A stretch of DNA of 64,000 nucleotides, from positions 1 through 64,000 of the forward strand of contig NZ_QURB01000010.1 of NCBI RefSeq assembly GCF_003402975.1. Direction: 5' to 3'. The notes under the pieces are model-generated. The model saw only the letters and a list, made by a program, of their open reading frames with translations. It made no database searches and was not told the DNA's origin. This document shows, piece by piece, positions 25,539 through 34,520 of this stretch. The position numbers were made by a program, and so were the translations under genes. This DNA is from Brumimicrobium aurantiacum (GTDB lineage: Bacteria; Bacteroidota; Bacteroidia; Flavobacteriales_D; Crocinitomicaceae). The first letter of the stretch is position 1, and each line of letters begins with the position of its first letter.

Positions 25539-28163
25539 ATGGAAATTCCAACAAAATACGAACCGAAAAAAGCAGAAGACAAGTGGTATAAGCACTGGAT
25601 GGAGAAGAATTACTTCCACAGTGAGCCAGATGAAAGAGAACCTTATACGATTGTAATTCCACCGCCAAATGTGACTGGAGTTTTACACATGGGACACATG
25701 TTGAATAATACCATTCAAGATGTCTTGATTCGTCGTGCGCGTATGCAAGGAAAAAATGCTTGTTGGGTTCCTGGTACAGATCATGCCTCAATTGCTACAG
25801 AAGCGAAAGTGGTAAATAAATTGCGTGGAGAAGGGATTAAAAAATCAGACCTTTCTCGTGATGAATTCATGGAACACGCTTGGGAATGGAAAGAAAAACA
25901 TGGGGGAATTATTCTTGACCAATTGAAAAAATTGGGTGCTTCATGTGACTGGGAAAGAACTTCTTTCACAATGGATGAAAGTTATGCCGAATCTGTTGAA
26001 GATATTTTCATTGATCTATACAAAAAAGGAAAGATTTACCGTGGCGTAAGAATGGTGAATTGGGATCCTTCTGCGAAAACTGCCCTTTCAGATGAAGAGG
26101 TAATCCACAAAGAGGTAAATTCAAAATTATATAATGTTCGTTACCAAATCGAAGGAACGGATGAATGGTTAACAATTGCCACAACACGACCAGAAACAAT
26201 TTTGGGTGATACTGCAATTTGTGTTAATCCAAACGATGTGCGTTATGTGAACTTGGTGGGTAAAAAAGCCATTGTGCCTATCGCTAACCGTGCTATTCCA
26301 ATTATTCAAGATGAATATGTAGATATGGAATTTGGAACGGGATGTTTGAAAATTACGCCTGCGCATGATGTAAATGACCATGAAATGGGAGAGCGTCATG
26401 ACTTGGAAGTAATTGATATTCTAAATGCAGATGGAACTTTGAATGAAAAAGGAATGCATTACGAAGGAATGGATCGTTTCGAAGCGCGTAAAGCCATTGC
26501 AAAAGAATTGGAAGAAAAAGAGTTCATGGTTAAAATTGAAGACCATGTGAACAAACTAGGTTTTTCTGAAAGAACTGATGCGGTAATCGAACCTCGTCTT
26601 TCTTTACAATGGTTTGTGGATATGAAAAACATTTCTGAACCAGCCTTGGAGAATGTAATGAATGGAAACATCAACTTTTTCCCTGACAATATGAAAAACA
26701 CCTACCGTCACTGGATGGAAAACATCAAAGATTGGTGTATTTCTAGGCAATTGTGGTGGGGACATAGAATTCCAGCGTGGTATTTCGGAGAAGGTGAAGA
26801 TGATTTTGTTGTGGCAAAAACAATGGATGAAGCTTTAAAATTAGCCAATGAAAAATCGGGTAAAACAATTACGGAGTCTGAGCTTAAACAAGATGAAGAT
26901 GTATTAGATACATGGTTCTCTAGTTGGTTATGGCCAATCTCTGTTTTTGATGGGTTAACAAATCCAGATAACGAAGAAATTAAATATTACTATCCAACAA
27001 ACGATATCGTAACTGCGCCAGAAATTATGTTCTTCTGGGTAGCGAGAATGATTATCGCTGGATATGAGTGGATGGGAGAAAAACCATTCAAAAATGTTTA
27101 CTATACAGGAATTGTTCGTGATAAATTAGGCCGTAAAATGTCTAAATCACTGGGGAATTCACCAGATCCAATTAAATTAATTGAAGATTACGGTGCTGAT
27201 GGAGTGAGAATCGGTATGTTGGTTTCATCGCCAGCAGGGAATGATTTACCTTTCGACACAAGTCAATGTGAACAAGGAAGAAACTTTACCAATAAAATTT
27301 GGAATGCCTTCCGTTTGGTTAGCGCTTGGGAAGTAGCAGATATTGAACAACCCCAATCTTCAAAAATTGCAATTAATTGGTTCCAAAGTAAACTAAACGA
27401 CACTTTGGTTCACATTAATGATCAATTCGAAAAGTTCAGAATATCAGATGCACTAATGGCGTCATACAAATTGGTTTGGGATGATTTCTGTTCTTGGTAT
27501 TTGGAAATGATTAAACCAGGATATCAACAACCTATTGATGCAAAAACAAAAGCACAAACAGTTGAATTCTTTGAGCAATTAATGAAGATTATTCATCCAT
27601 TTACGCCATTCATTTCTGAGGAAATCTGGCATTTGTTGGGTGACAGAAAAGAAGGAGATGATATTATTGTTGCTTCATGGCCAGAAGCAGGTGAGGTTAA
27701 TCAAGAATTGATTGAGCAATTTAAAACAACTGCTGAAGTTATTTCAAACATTAGAAATATCCGTAAGCAAAATAACATTGCAAATAAGATTGAGATTGAG
27801 CTAGGGATTGTGAAAAGTAACAATCACGCAGAAGCAATGGATCCTGTTTTAATAAAAATGGGGAATATAAGTTCACTTTCTTATATCGATGAGAAAATGG
27901 AGAATGCTTTCTCTTTTATCGTCAAAAACACTTCCTTCTATATTCCTTTTGGTGAAACAGTTGATGTTGAAGCTGAAATAGAGAAAGTAAAGAAAGAGTT
28001 AGAATATACACAAGGGTTTATGAAATCTGTTCAAAAGAAATTAGGAAACGAAAGATTCGTGAATAACGCTCCTGAACAAGTTGTGGCCGTCGAAAAGAAA
28101 AAACTAGCCGATGCGCAAGAAAAGATTAAAATCTTGGAAGAAAAACTGAATGGCTTAGGGTAA
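25539..28163 (+). CDS. valS: Valyl-tRNA synthetase
   Basis: The 874-residue class I synthetase has the ATP-binding HMGH at residues 50-53 (PPPNVTGVLHMGHM), the editing domain with TTRPETILGDTAICVNP (about 214-230), an anticodon-binding helical domain and the KMSKS motif (GRKMSKSLGNSPDP, about 530). A C-terminal coiled coil (about 805-874) follows the ValS pattern. It charges tRNA-Val and hydrolyses Thr-tRNA-Val. Length and order are normal; there is no ileS- or leuS-specific insertion. Confidence 0.98.
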   Translation: MEIPTKYEPKKAEDKWYKHWMEKNYFHSEPDEREPYTIVIPPPNVTGVLHMGHMLNNTIQDVLIRRARMQGKNACWVPGTDHASIATEAKVVNKLRGEGIKKSDLSRDEFMEHAWEWKEKHGGIILDQLKKLGASCDWERTSFTMDESYAESVEDIFIDLYKKGKIYRGVRMVNWDPSAKTALSDEEVIHKEVNSKLYNVRYQIEGTDEWLTIATTRPETILGDTAICVNPNDVRYVNLVGKKAIVPIANRAIPIIQDEYVDMEFGTGCLKITPAHDVNDHEMGERHDLEVIDILNADGTLNEKGMHYEGMDRFEARKAIAKELEEKEFMVKIEDHVNKLGFSERTDAVIEPRLSLQWFVDMKNISEPALENVMNGNINFFPDNMKNTYRHWMENIKDWCISRQLWWGHRIPAWYFGEGEDDFVVAKTMDEALKLANEKSGKTITESELKQDEDVLDTWFSSWLWPISVFDGLTNPDNEEIKYYYPTNDIVTAPEIMFFWVARMIIAGYEWMGEKPFKNVYYTGIVRDKLGRKMSKSLGNSPDPIKLIEDYGADGVRIGMLVSSPAGNDLPFDTSQCEQGRNFTNKIWNAFRLVSAWEVADIEQPQSSKIAINWFQSKLNDTLVHINDQFEKFRISDALMASYKLVWDDFCSWYLEMIKPGYQQPIDAKTKAQTVEFFEQLMKIIHPFTPFISEEIWHLLGDRKEGDDIIVASWPEAGEVNQELIEQFKTTAEVISNIRNIRKQNNIANKIEIELGIVKSNNHAEAMDPVLIKMGNISSLSYIDEKMENAFSFIVKNTSFYIPFGETVDVEAEIEKVKKELEYTQGFMKSVQKKLGNERFVNNAPEQVVAVEKKKLADAQEKIKILEEKLNGLG

Positions 28164-28194
28164 GGTATTCACTCCTTCTCCATTAAAATATAAA

Positions 28195-28283
28195 TCCTGA
28201 AAGAATGATATGACTAAAGCCAAGGGTGAAAATCCTTGGTTTTAGAATAAAAAAGGAAATAAAAAACCCTGAAAGGGTGACAT
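28195..28283 (+). repeat. CCTGAAAG-type hairpin repeat cluster
   Basis: Two copies of an imperfect CCTGAAAGNNTGANAT motif (28196-28211 and 28268-28283) flank a 12-base-pair hairpin (28214-28225 with 28234-28245). The second copy contains a small ACCCT/AGGGT stem. Short repeats with the CCTGAAAGGGTG core occur in many Bacteroidota intergenic regions. It lies between valS and hutU and might also act as a terminator, but no T run follows. Confidence 0.6.
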
Positions 28284-28336
28284 AAAAAGAACTATCTTAT
28301 TCAAATAATTCGTAATAGAAATAAAACTTTTTTAAC

Positions 28337-30334
28337 ATGACATTACAAGATATACAAAAAGACATTCAAGAAGGAATTCCTTCAACACTTCCACCTGTAA
28401 AACCGTATGATTCATCTGTTAATCATGCACCAAAAAGGAAGCAAATTCTTACGAAAGAAGAAGAGAGGCTGGCGTTGAAAAACGCATTACGTTATTTCCC
28501 TTCCGAACAACATGCAGAATTGTTACCCGAATTTAAAGAAGAATTGAAGACTTACGGTCGTATTTATATGTACCGTTTACGTCCAGACTATAAATTGCAC
28601 GCCAGAGATATTGCGGAATATCCTGGACAATGTGACCAAGCGAAAGCGATCATGTTGATGATCCATAACAACTTGGATTATGCAGTAGCGCAACATCCAC
28701 ATGAGTTAATCACTTACGGAGGAAATGGTGCAGTTTTTCAAAATTGGGCGCAATACCGTTTAACAATGAAGTATTTATCTGAAATGACAGATGAACAAAC
28801 TTTGGTCATGTATTCAGGGCACCCGATGGGACTTTTTCCTTCGCATAAAGATGCACCAAGAGTTGTGGTAACCAATGGAATGATGATTCCGAATTATTCA
28901 AAACCTGATGATTGGGAAAAATACAATGCACTTGGGGTAACCCAATACGGCCAAATGACTGCAGGTTCTTTTATGTATATCGGACCACAAGGAATTGTAC
29001 ACGGTACAACAATTACTGTACTCAATGCAGGAAGAAAGATTTCTGTTAATGGTGAAGGTTTAGCAGGAAAAGTATTCCTAACAGCCGGACTTGGAGGAAT
29101 GTCTGGAGCACAACCAAAAGCAGGAAATATCGCAGGATGTATCACTGTTTGTGCTGAAATCAATGAAAAAGCTACAGAAACACGTCATTCTCAAGGTTGG
29201 GTAGATGAGGTGATTTCGGATTTAGATGAATTGGTTACACGTGTAAATACAGCCAAAGCCAATAAAGAAGTTGTATCCATTGCCTACCAAGGAAATATCG
29301 TTGATGTGTGGGAGAAATTTGATGAAGAAAACGTAAAAGTGGACTTAGGATCAGACCAAACATCATTGCATAATCCTTGGGCTGGAGGTTATTATCCAGT
29401 TGGTTTTTCTTTGGAAGAATCCAATCAAATGATGGCTGAAAACCCTGAGCAATTTAAGAAAGAAGTTCAGAAAACGTTAGTACGTCACGCCAATGCAATC
29501 AATAACCATACAGCTAAAGGAACTTATTTCTTTGATTATGGAAATGCATTTTTATTGGAAGCTTCTCGTGCTGGAGCAGATATCATGGCAGAAAATGGAA
29601 TTGATTTTAAATATCCTTCGTATGTTCAAGACATCATGGGGCCAATGTGTTTCGATTTTGGATTTGGACCTTTCCGTTGGGTGTGTGCATCAAACGATCC
29701 AGCAGATTTATTGAAAACTGACGAAATTGCTTGTCAAGTTTTAGAAGAATTGCAGAAAGAAAGTCCAGCAGAGATTCAACAGCAGATGGCCGACAACATC
29801 CAATGGATAAAGGGCGCACAAGAAAATAAATTAGTGGTTGGTTCACAAGCGAGAATCTTGTATGCTGACGCTATTGGTCGAATGAAAATCGCTGAAGCCT
29901 TCAATAAAGCAATTGAAAAAGGCGAAATTGGACCTGTAGTATTAGGAAGAGACCACCACGATGTTTCAGGAACAGATTCACCGTTTAGAGAAACCTCAAA
30001 CATTTATGACGGTTCACAATTCACTGCCGACATGGCCATCCAAAATGTTATCGGAGATTCTTTCCGAGGAGCAACTTGGGTTTCTATCCACAATGGTGGT
30101 GGAGTAGGTTGGGGAGAAGTCATCAACGGTGGTTTTGGAATGTTACTCGATGGAACAGCAGATGCTGATAGAAGATTAAAATCAATGTTGCACTGGGATG
30201 TGAACAATGGAATCGCAAGACGAAATTGGGCAAGAAACGAAGGTGCGATGTTTGCCATCAAACGCGCCATGGAAATGGAACCAAAATTAAAAGTTACAAT
30301 ACCGAATTTGGTTGATGAAAATCTTTTTAATTAG
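28337..30334 (+). CDS. hutU: Urocanate hydratase (long form)
   Basis: The 665-residue protein has the NAD-dependent urocanase signatures: TYGGNGAVFQNWAQYRLTM (about residues 132-150), VMYSGHPMGLFPSH, GPQGIVHGTTITVL, a GLGGMSGAQPKAGNIAG nucleotide loop (about 251-267) and QDIMGPMCFDFGFGPFRWVC (about 432-451, with the conserved active-site region). It converts urocanate to imidazolonepropionate in histidine breakdown. It is about 110 residues longer than the proteobacterial enzyme, with extra N-terminal and internal sequence, as in the known long urocanase group. No other hut gene is adjacent, so hutHIG must lie elsewhere. Confidence 0.96.
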   Translation: MTLQDIQKDIQEGIPSTLPPVKPYDSSVNHAPKRKQILTKEEERLALKNALRYFPSEQHAELLPEFKEELKTYGRIYMYRLRPDYKLHARDIAEYPGQCDQAKAIMLMIHNNLDYAVAQHPHELITYGGNGAVFQNWAQYRLTMKYLSEMTDEQTLVMYSGHPMGLFPSHKDAPRVVVTNGMMIPNYSKPDDWEKYNALGVTQYGQMTAGSFMYIGPQGIVHGTTITVLNAGRKISVNGEGLAGKVFLTAGLGGMSGAQPKAGNIAGCITVCAEINEKATETRHSQGWVDEVISDLDELVTRVNTAKANKEVVSIAYQGNIVDVWEKFDEENVKVDLGSDQTSLHNPWAGGYYPVGFSLEESNQMMAENPEQFKKEVQKTLVRHANAINNHTAKGTYFFDYGNAFLLEASRAGADIMAENGIDFKYPSYVQDIMGPMCFDFGFGPFRWVCASNDPADLLKTDEIACQVLEELQKESPAEIQQQMADNIQWIKGAQENKLVVGSQARILYADAIGRMKIAEAFNKAIEKGEIGPVVLGRDHHDVSGTDSPFRETSNIYDGSQFTADMAIQNVIGDSFRGATWVSIHNGGGVGWGEVINGGFGMLLDGTADADRRLKSMLHWDVNNGIARRNWARNEGAMFAIKRAMEMEPKLKVTIPNLVDENLFN

Positions 30335-30418
30335 GAATTTGAAATTACGAATTACGTAATTGGCTTAAGCTTTTAATCAAAAGCATTAGGCATTTTAAAA
30401 ATAAATCTTAAATATTGA

Positions 30419-30447
30419 AGGGTTAATCGAAAGGTTGACCCTTTTTT
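30419..30447 (+). terminator. Intrinsic terminator after hutU
   Basis: A ten-base-pair stem (AGGGTTAATC with GGTTGACCCT, two G-T wobbles) closes a GAAA tetraloop at 30419-30442 and is followed by a T run. Confidence 0.85.
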
Positions 30448-30673
30448 GTTGCCTTCAACAAAATCTTCCAACTTTCTCTCGGCCGAAAAAAATGAAATTA
30501 TGTAGATATGGTTTGTAACCCCTCCTTTTCCATTTGTTTTAAATTATTGAGTTTAATCCGCCTAAATATGCGCTGCTTGCATCCGTGTCATCTGTGTTCC
30601 ATCATTCCTATTTCACCCTAATCAAATCGAGGTATTCAAATACTTATTTTTCCTTATATTTAACCAATTCAAA
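30448..30673. other. Gene-free stretch before the prolyl oligopeptidase
   Basis: No gene is visible. A segment around 30585-30602 (ATCCGTGTCATCTGTGTTCC) resembles short dispersed sequences often seen in Bacteroidota intergenic regions, but no second copy occurs in this window. A TATATTTA at about 30655 may be a -7 box for the next gene. Confidence 0.35.
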
Positions 30674-32842
30674 ATGCAAAAAACTATGTATAAAAAGTTA
30701 TTAGTCATTCCTTTACTTGGAAGTATCCTCATTGGATGTAACCAGGCAGAACAAGGAAATCAAGAATCAAAAGAAATGAAAACAGCATTGGAATATCCCA
30801 AAACAGATGAACGCAATGATGCAGATACGCTTTTTGGAAAAGTGATTCCAGATCCATATCGTTGGTTGGAAGATGATATGAGTGATGAAACAGCAGAATG
30901 GGTAAAAGCTCAAAACGAAGTAACCTTCGATTATTTAGATAAAATTCCTTACCGTGATGAACTAAAATCTAGATTGTCGGAATTATGGAATTATGAACGT
31001 ATTTCTGCGCCGAGTAAAAAGGGAGATTACGTTTACTATTCTAAAAACGATGGTCTTCAAAATCAATCGGTTATTTATAGAAAAGATCAAGATGGTAATG
31101 AGGAGGTTTTCCTTGATCCTAATACTTTTTCTGAAGATGGAACAACATCATTGGGTCAACTTTCTTTTACAGAAGACGGAACTTTGGCAGCGTATGCAAT
31201 CTCTGAGGGAGGAAGCGACTGGAGAAAAGTGATTGTGATGGATGCTGTAAACAAAGAAATTATTGAAGATACTTTAATAGATATTAAATTCTCAGGACTT
31301 TCTTGGAAAAACAACGAAGGTTTCTTCTACAGTAGTTATGACAAGCCTGAAGGAAGTGAGTTGTCAGCAAAGACAGACCAACATAAATTGTATTACCATA
31401 AATTAGGAACAGCTCAAGCAGATGATCCTGTAATTTATGGAGCTACAGAGGAGCAAAAAAGAAGATATGTTGGAGGTTCAGTTTCTAAAGATGGAAAATA
31501 TTTGTTTATCTCTGGTTCTGTTTCTACTTCTGGAAATGAATTGAGTGTTCTTGATTTGACAAAAGAAAATGCTGAAATCAAACCATTAATTACAGGATAT
31601 GACCAAGACGCAGGTGTTGTTACTACGAAGGGTGAAACTTTCTACATCAGCACAAATTTAGATGCACCAAATAAACGCTTGGTAAAAACAACTTTTAACA
31701 ATCCAACAGCAGAAAATTGGGAAGATGTTATTCCAGAAACTGAAAATGTATTGTCTATTTCTAAAGGAGCTGGTTACTTCTTTGCACAATATATGGTAGA
31801 TGCAACTACCGAAGTAAAGCAATATGATTTTGATGGAAAATTAATTCGTTCGATTGAACTTCCAGGAATAGGTTCTGCAGGAGGATTCGGTGGTAAAGAA
31901 GATGATGAAGTTCTTTACTATTCTTTCATGAATTATGTTACTCCAAATAGTGTTTTTGAATTTAATCCAGAAAATGGAGAATCCAAAAAATACTGGGAAC
32001 CTTCAATTGATTTTAATTCAGATGATTTTGTTTCCAAACAAGTGTTTTATGAATCTAAAGATGGAACAAAAGTTCCGATGATTATCACCCATAAAAAAGG
32101 AGTTGAAATGAATGGAAACAATCCAACAATTTTATATGGTTATGGTGGATTTAATGTAAGTCTAACACCATCTTTCTCAACAGCAAATGCTGTATGGATG
32201 GAAAATGGTGGAATTTATGCTGTTCCTAACCTTCGTGGTGGAGGAGAATACGGAAAAGAATGGCACAATGCTGGAACAAAAATGCAAAAGCAAAACGTGT
32301 TTGATGATTTTATAAGTGCAGCTCATTATTTAATTGAAAATAATTACACTTCATCAGATTACTTAGCAATTCGCGGTGGATCAAATGGAGGATTGTTGGT
32401 AGGTGCGTGCATGACACAAGAGCCAGATTTATTCAAAGTTGCATTACCAGCAGTTGGAGTATTAGACATGATTCGTTACCATACATTTACTGCCGGAGCA
32501 GGTTGGGCTTATGATTATGGAACAGCTGAAGATTCTCTAGAAATGTTGAATTATTTACTTGGATATTCTCCAGTTCACAACGTGAAAGAGGGAGTTACTT
32601 ATCCAGCTACAATGATTACAACAGGAGATCATGATGATAGAGTAGTGCCTGCGCATTCATTTAAATTTGCTGCAGAACTACAAAAGAAAAATGCGGGTAA
32701 TAATCCAATGTTGATTCGTATTGAGGTAAATGCAGGTCATGGTGCTGGAACACCAATCAGTAAAACCATTCAGCAATATGCCGATATTTATGGATTTACA
32801 TTGTATAATATGGGGGTGACTGAATTAGGAAATACAAAGTAG
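30674..32842 (+). CDS. Prolyl oligopeptidase family lipoprotein (S9A)
   Basis: The 722-residue protein has a lipoprotein signal (LLVIPLLGSILIGC, Cys 22). The propeller domain begins YPKTDERNDADTLFGKVIPDPYRWLEDDMS (about residues 41-70). The catalytic domain carries the GGSNGGLLVGA nucleophile elbow (Ser in GGSNGG, about residue 572), DHDDRVVPAHSFKFAAELQ (Asp, about 655) and NAGHGAG (His, about 692). It should cleave proline-containing peptides at the periplasmic or surface side. The start at 30674 has a second in-frame ATG four codons on. Confidence 0.93.
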   Translation: MQKTMYKKLLVIPLLGSILIGCNQAEQGNQESKEMKTALEYPKTDERNDADTLFGKVIPDPYRWLEDDMSDETAEWVKAQNEVTFDYLDKIPYRDELKSRLSELWNYERISAPSKKGDYVYYSKNDGLQNQSVIYRKDQDGNEEVFLDPNTFSEDGTTSLGQLSFTEDGTLAAYAISEGGSDWRKVIVMDAVNKEIIEDTLIDIKFSGLSWKNNEGFFYSSYDKPEGSELSAKTDQHKLYYHKLGTAQADDPVIYGATEEQKRRYVGGSVSKDGKYLFISGSVSTSGNELSVLDLTKENAEIKPLITGYDQDAGVVTTKGETFYISTNLDAPNKRLVKTTFNNPTAENWEDVIPETENVLSISKGAGYFFAQYMVDATTEVKQYDFDGKLIRSIELPGIGSAGGFGGKEDDEVLYYSFMNYVTPNSVFEFNPENGESKKYWEPSIDFNSDDFVSKQVFYESKDGTKVPMIITHKKGVEMNGNNPTILYGYGGFNVSLTPSFSTANAVWMENGGIYAVPNLRGGGEYGKEWHNAGTKMQKQNVFDDFISAAHYLIENNYTSSDYLAIRGGSNGGLLVGACMTQEPDLFKVALPAVGVLDMIRYHTFTAGAGWAYDYGTAEDSLEMLNYLLGYSPVHNVKEGVTYPATMITTGDHDDRVVPAHSFKFAAELQKKNAGNNPMLIRIEVNAGHGAGTPISKTIQQYADIYGFTLYNMGVTELGNTK

Positions 32843-32892
32843 AGAAATACGAATTCTAAGTTGGTTCTAAACCTCAAGCTTAATTTGAAATT

Positions 32893-32929
32893 AGCCAGTT
32901 GTGAAGTTTACTTAGCAACTGGCTTTTTT
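32893..32929 (+). terminator. Intrinsic terminator after the prolyl oligopeptidase
   Basis: Nine-base arms AGCCAGTTG (32893-32901) and CAACTGGCT (32916-32924) enclose a loop and are followed by a T run. Confidence 0.85.
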
Positions 32930-33058
32930 ATTTAGGGGAAATAAACCTTATTGTACTAATTAATTAACAAAAAGGAAATTTTGAATTAACATATAACTGC
33001 AATATTTTTTTTATTTTTACTGTAAACCAATAAATTGACAGAAAGCTTATACCATAAA

Positions 33059-33793
33059 ATGAAGATTCATTACACCGCTATTACTTTAATAACTTCTTTA
33101 ATTCTATTAATATTATTGGTTTGGATTGAAAAGTTGTCTTTTGGTAGCGGGGTAAATGTTCTGGCATTCTTGGGGTTCTACTTATTGATAGGAATTGGCG
33201 GATATATTACTGTTTTTGTAAACAAGAATAGTTATGTCAATTTGTTGGTTATAGTTGTGTTTATTGCTGCCAATGGAATCGTAATTGAGCAAGTTGCTTT
33301 TGGAAATGAATCAGAATCTTGGAGCGATGAATCCTTTTCGTTTGAATCAGAAAAACCTCCAGTATTGAGTTCGTCTGGAAAAGATGATAAATCATCGCTT
33401 TATCATTCATCAACTCCAAGGAAAGACCAAGTTAATGCTGTTGATTCTGAACTAGACAGTTTGATCCGCGTATGGACCTGGGATGAACAAATAGAAGAGC
33501 CGACGAAAAGTCTAATATCTAATTTTTCCTTTGATAAAAAATACTTGTTTCAAGCATGGGGGAATAAAGAAGATAAAACCTCTATTTTATTCGAATTCGA
33601 TGCTATAGCCTTTTGTTCGAATGAGCTAAAATACAAATACACTTTACATCATGATTCCTTAAGAATTTTCACCAAGCAAGACATTCTTGATGGTGTTGAA
33701 AGAGGGATTGTTAAGTTTTTAAATAAAGATAGCTTGATAATTCAGTGGAGCAACACTGAAAAAACAAGTGCTTTTTATTCCATTGCAAAATGA
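33059..33793 (+). CDS. Membrane-anchored protein of unknown function
   Basis: I use the ATG at 33059 (MKIHYTAITLITSLILLILLVWIEKL), giving 244 residues, rather than an upstream TTG at 33035. Three hydrophobic segments lie in the first 75 residues (about 7-25, 33-55 and 60-76). The remaining part is soluble, with a Ser-rich linker (FSFESEKPPVLSSSGKDD) and a C-terminal domain with KYLFQAWGNKEDKTSILFEFD and IQWSNTEKTSAFYSIAK. I do not recognise the family. It is convergent with the LytTR gene. Confidence 0.6.
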   Translation: MKIHYTAITLITSLILLILLVWIEKLSFGSGVNVLAFLGFYLLIGIGGYITVFVNKNSYVNLLVIVVFIAANGIVIEQVAFGNESESWSDESFSFESEKPPVLSSSGKDDKSSLYHSSTPRKDQVNAVDSELDSLIRVWTWDEQIEEPTKSLISNFSFDKKYLFQAWGNKEDKTSILFEFDAIAFCSNELKYKYTLHHDSLRIFTKQDILDGVERGIVKFLNKDSLIIQWSNTEKTSAFYSIAK

Positions 33794-33806
33794 TTAAAAT
33801 TAGACG

Positions 33807-34520
33807 CTAGCTCTTTTTCAAAATCCTTACTAAATCTGTTTTGTAATTTCGGGAAACCGGATATTGTTGCTGGTCATTGAGAACAACATTTTGACCTTCT
33901 AATTTTTCAATGTGATCGAGATTGATAATATGTGATCGATGACAACGGAATAATTTATCGTGAATTTCTTCATAAACTTTTAATGGTTTTGAGGAGAGAA
34001 TAACTTTGTCTGTTAATTGAAATTTACTGTACATTCCATCTGCAGTTATAGAAATAATTTCATGAATATTGATAAAATATGTTCCTTCATGTGATTTGAT
34101 CACAATGACATTTTGATTCTCAATTGTCTTCAATTGCTGATAGGTGTTTTCTGTTTTCCTTTCGTTTAATATACGTTCCAAACATGCAGAAAGTTCAGTG
34201 TGTTCTATTGGTTTTAGTAAATAATCGAAAGCAGAAAGTCTTATCGCTTGTATGGTATATTGATCATATGCGGTGACAAAAATCAATTTGAAATTGAATT
34301 CTTCTTCATTTAAAAATGATTTGATTTTTAATCCAATATGTTCAGGCATTTGAATATCTAGAAATACAACATCAGGTTTTTCTTTTCGTATTAAATCAAC
34401 GCCTTCCATTAAATTTTTGGCTTCTCCTACCAATTGGAAAGGAAGTCCGAGTGATTCTATTGAAAAAATCAATAATTCTCTTGGGTTAGGCTCGTCATCG
34501 ACTACAATGTATTTAATCAT
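33807..34520 (-). CDS. LytTR-type response regulator
   Basis: The 237-residue protein has a receiver domain (IKYIVVDDEPN at 2-12, DVVFLDIQMPE with the phospho-acceptor Asp at about 54, and LKPIEHTEL with the conserved Lys) and a C-terminal LytTR DNA-binding domain (about 135-237: IISITADGMYSKFQLTDKVILSSKPL...CHRSHIINLDHIEKLEG...YPVSRNYKTDLVRIL). The start overlaps the stop region of the histidine-kinase gene by eight bases, so it is co-translated with its cognate kinase. Confidence 0.95.
   Translation of the reverse strand: MIKYIVVDDEPNPRELLIFSIESLGLPFQLVGEAKNLMEGVDLIRKEKPDVVFLDIQMPEHIGLKIKSFLNEEEFNFKLIFVTAYDQYTIQAIRLSAFDYLLKPIEHTELSACLERILNERKTENTYQQLKTIENQNVIVIKSHEGTYFINIHEIISITADGMYSKFQLTDKVILSSKPLKVYEEIHDKLFRCHRSHIINLDHIEKLEGQNVVLNDQQQYPVSRNYKTDLVRILKKS

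Noticed and set aside
33035-33058. Upstream TTG start for the membrane protein at 33059
   Set aside because: The in-frame ATG at 33059 begins a normal membrane-anchor sequence (MKIHYTAITLIT), while the TTG start would add eight unsupported residues.
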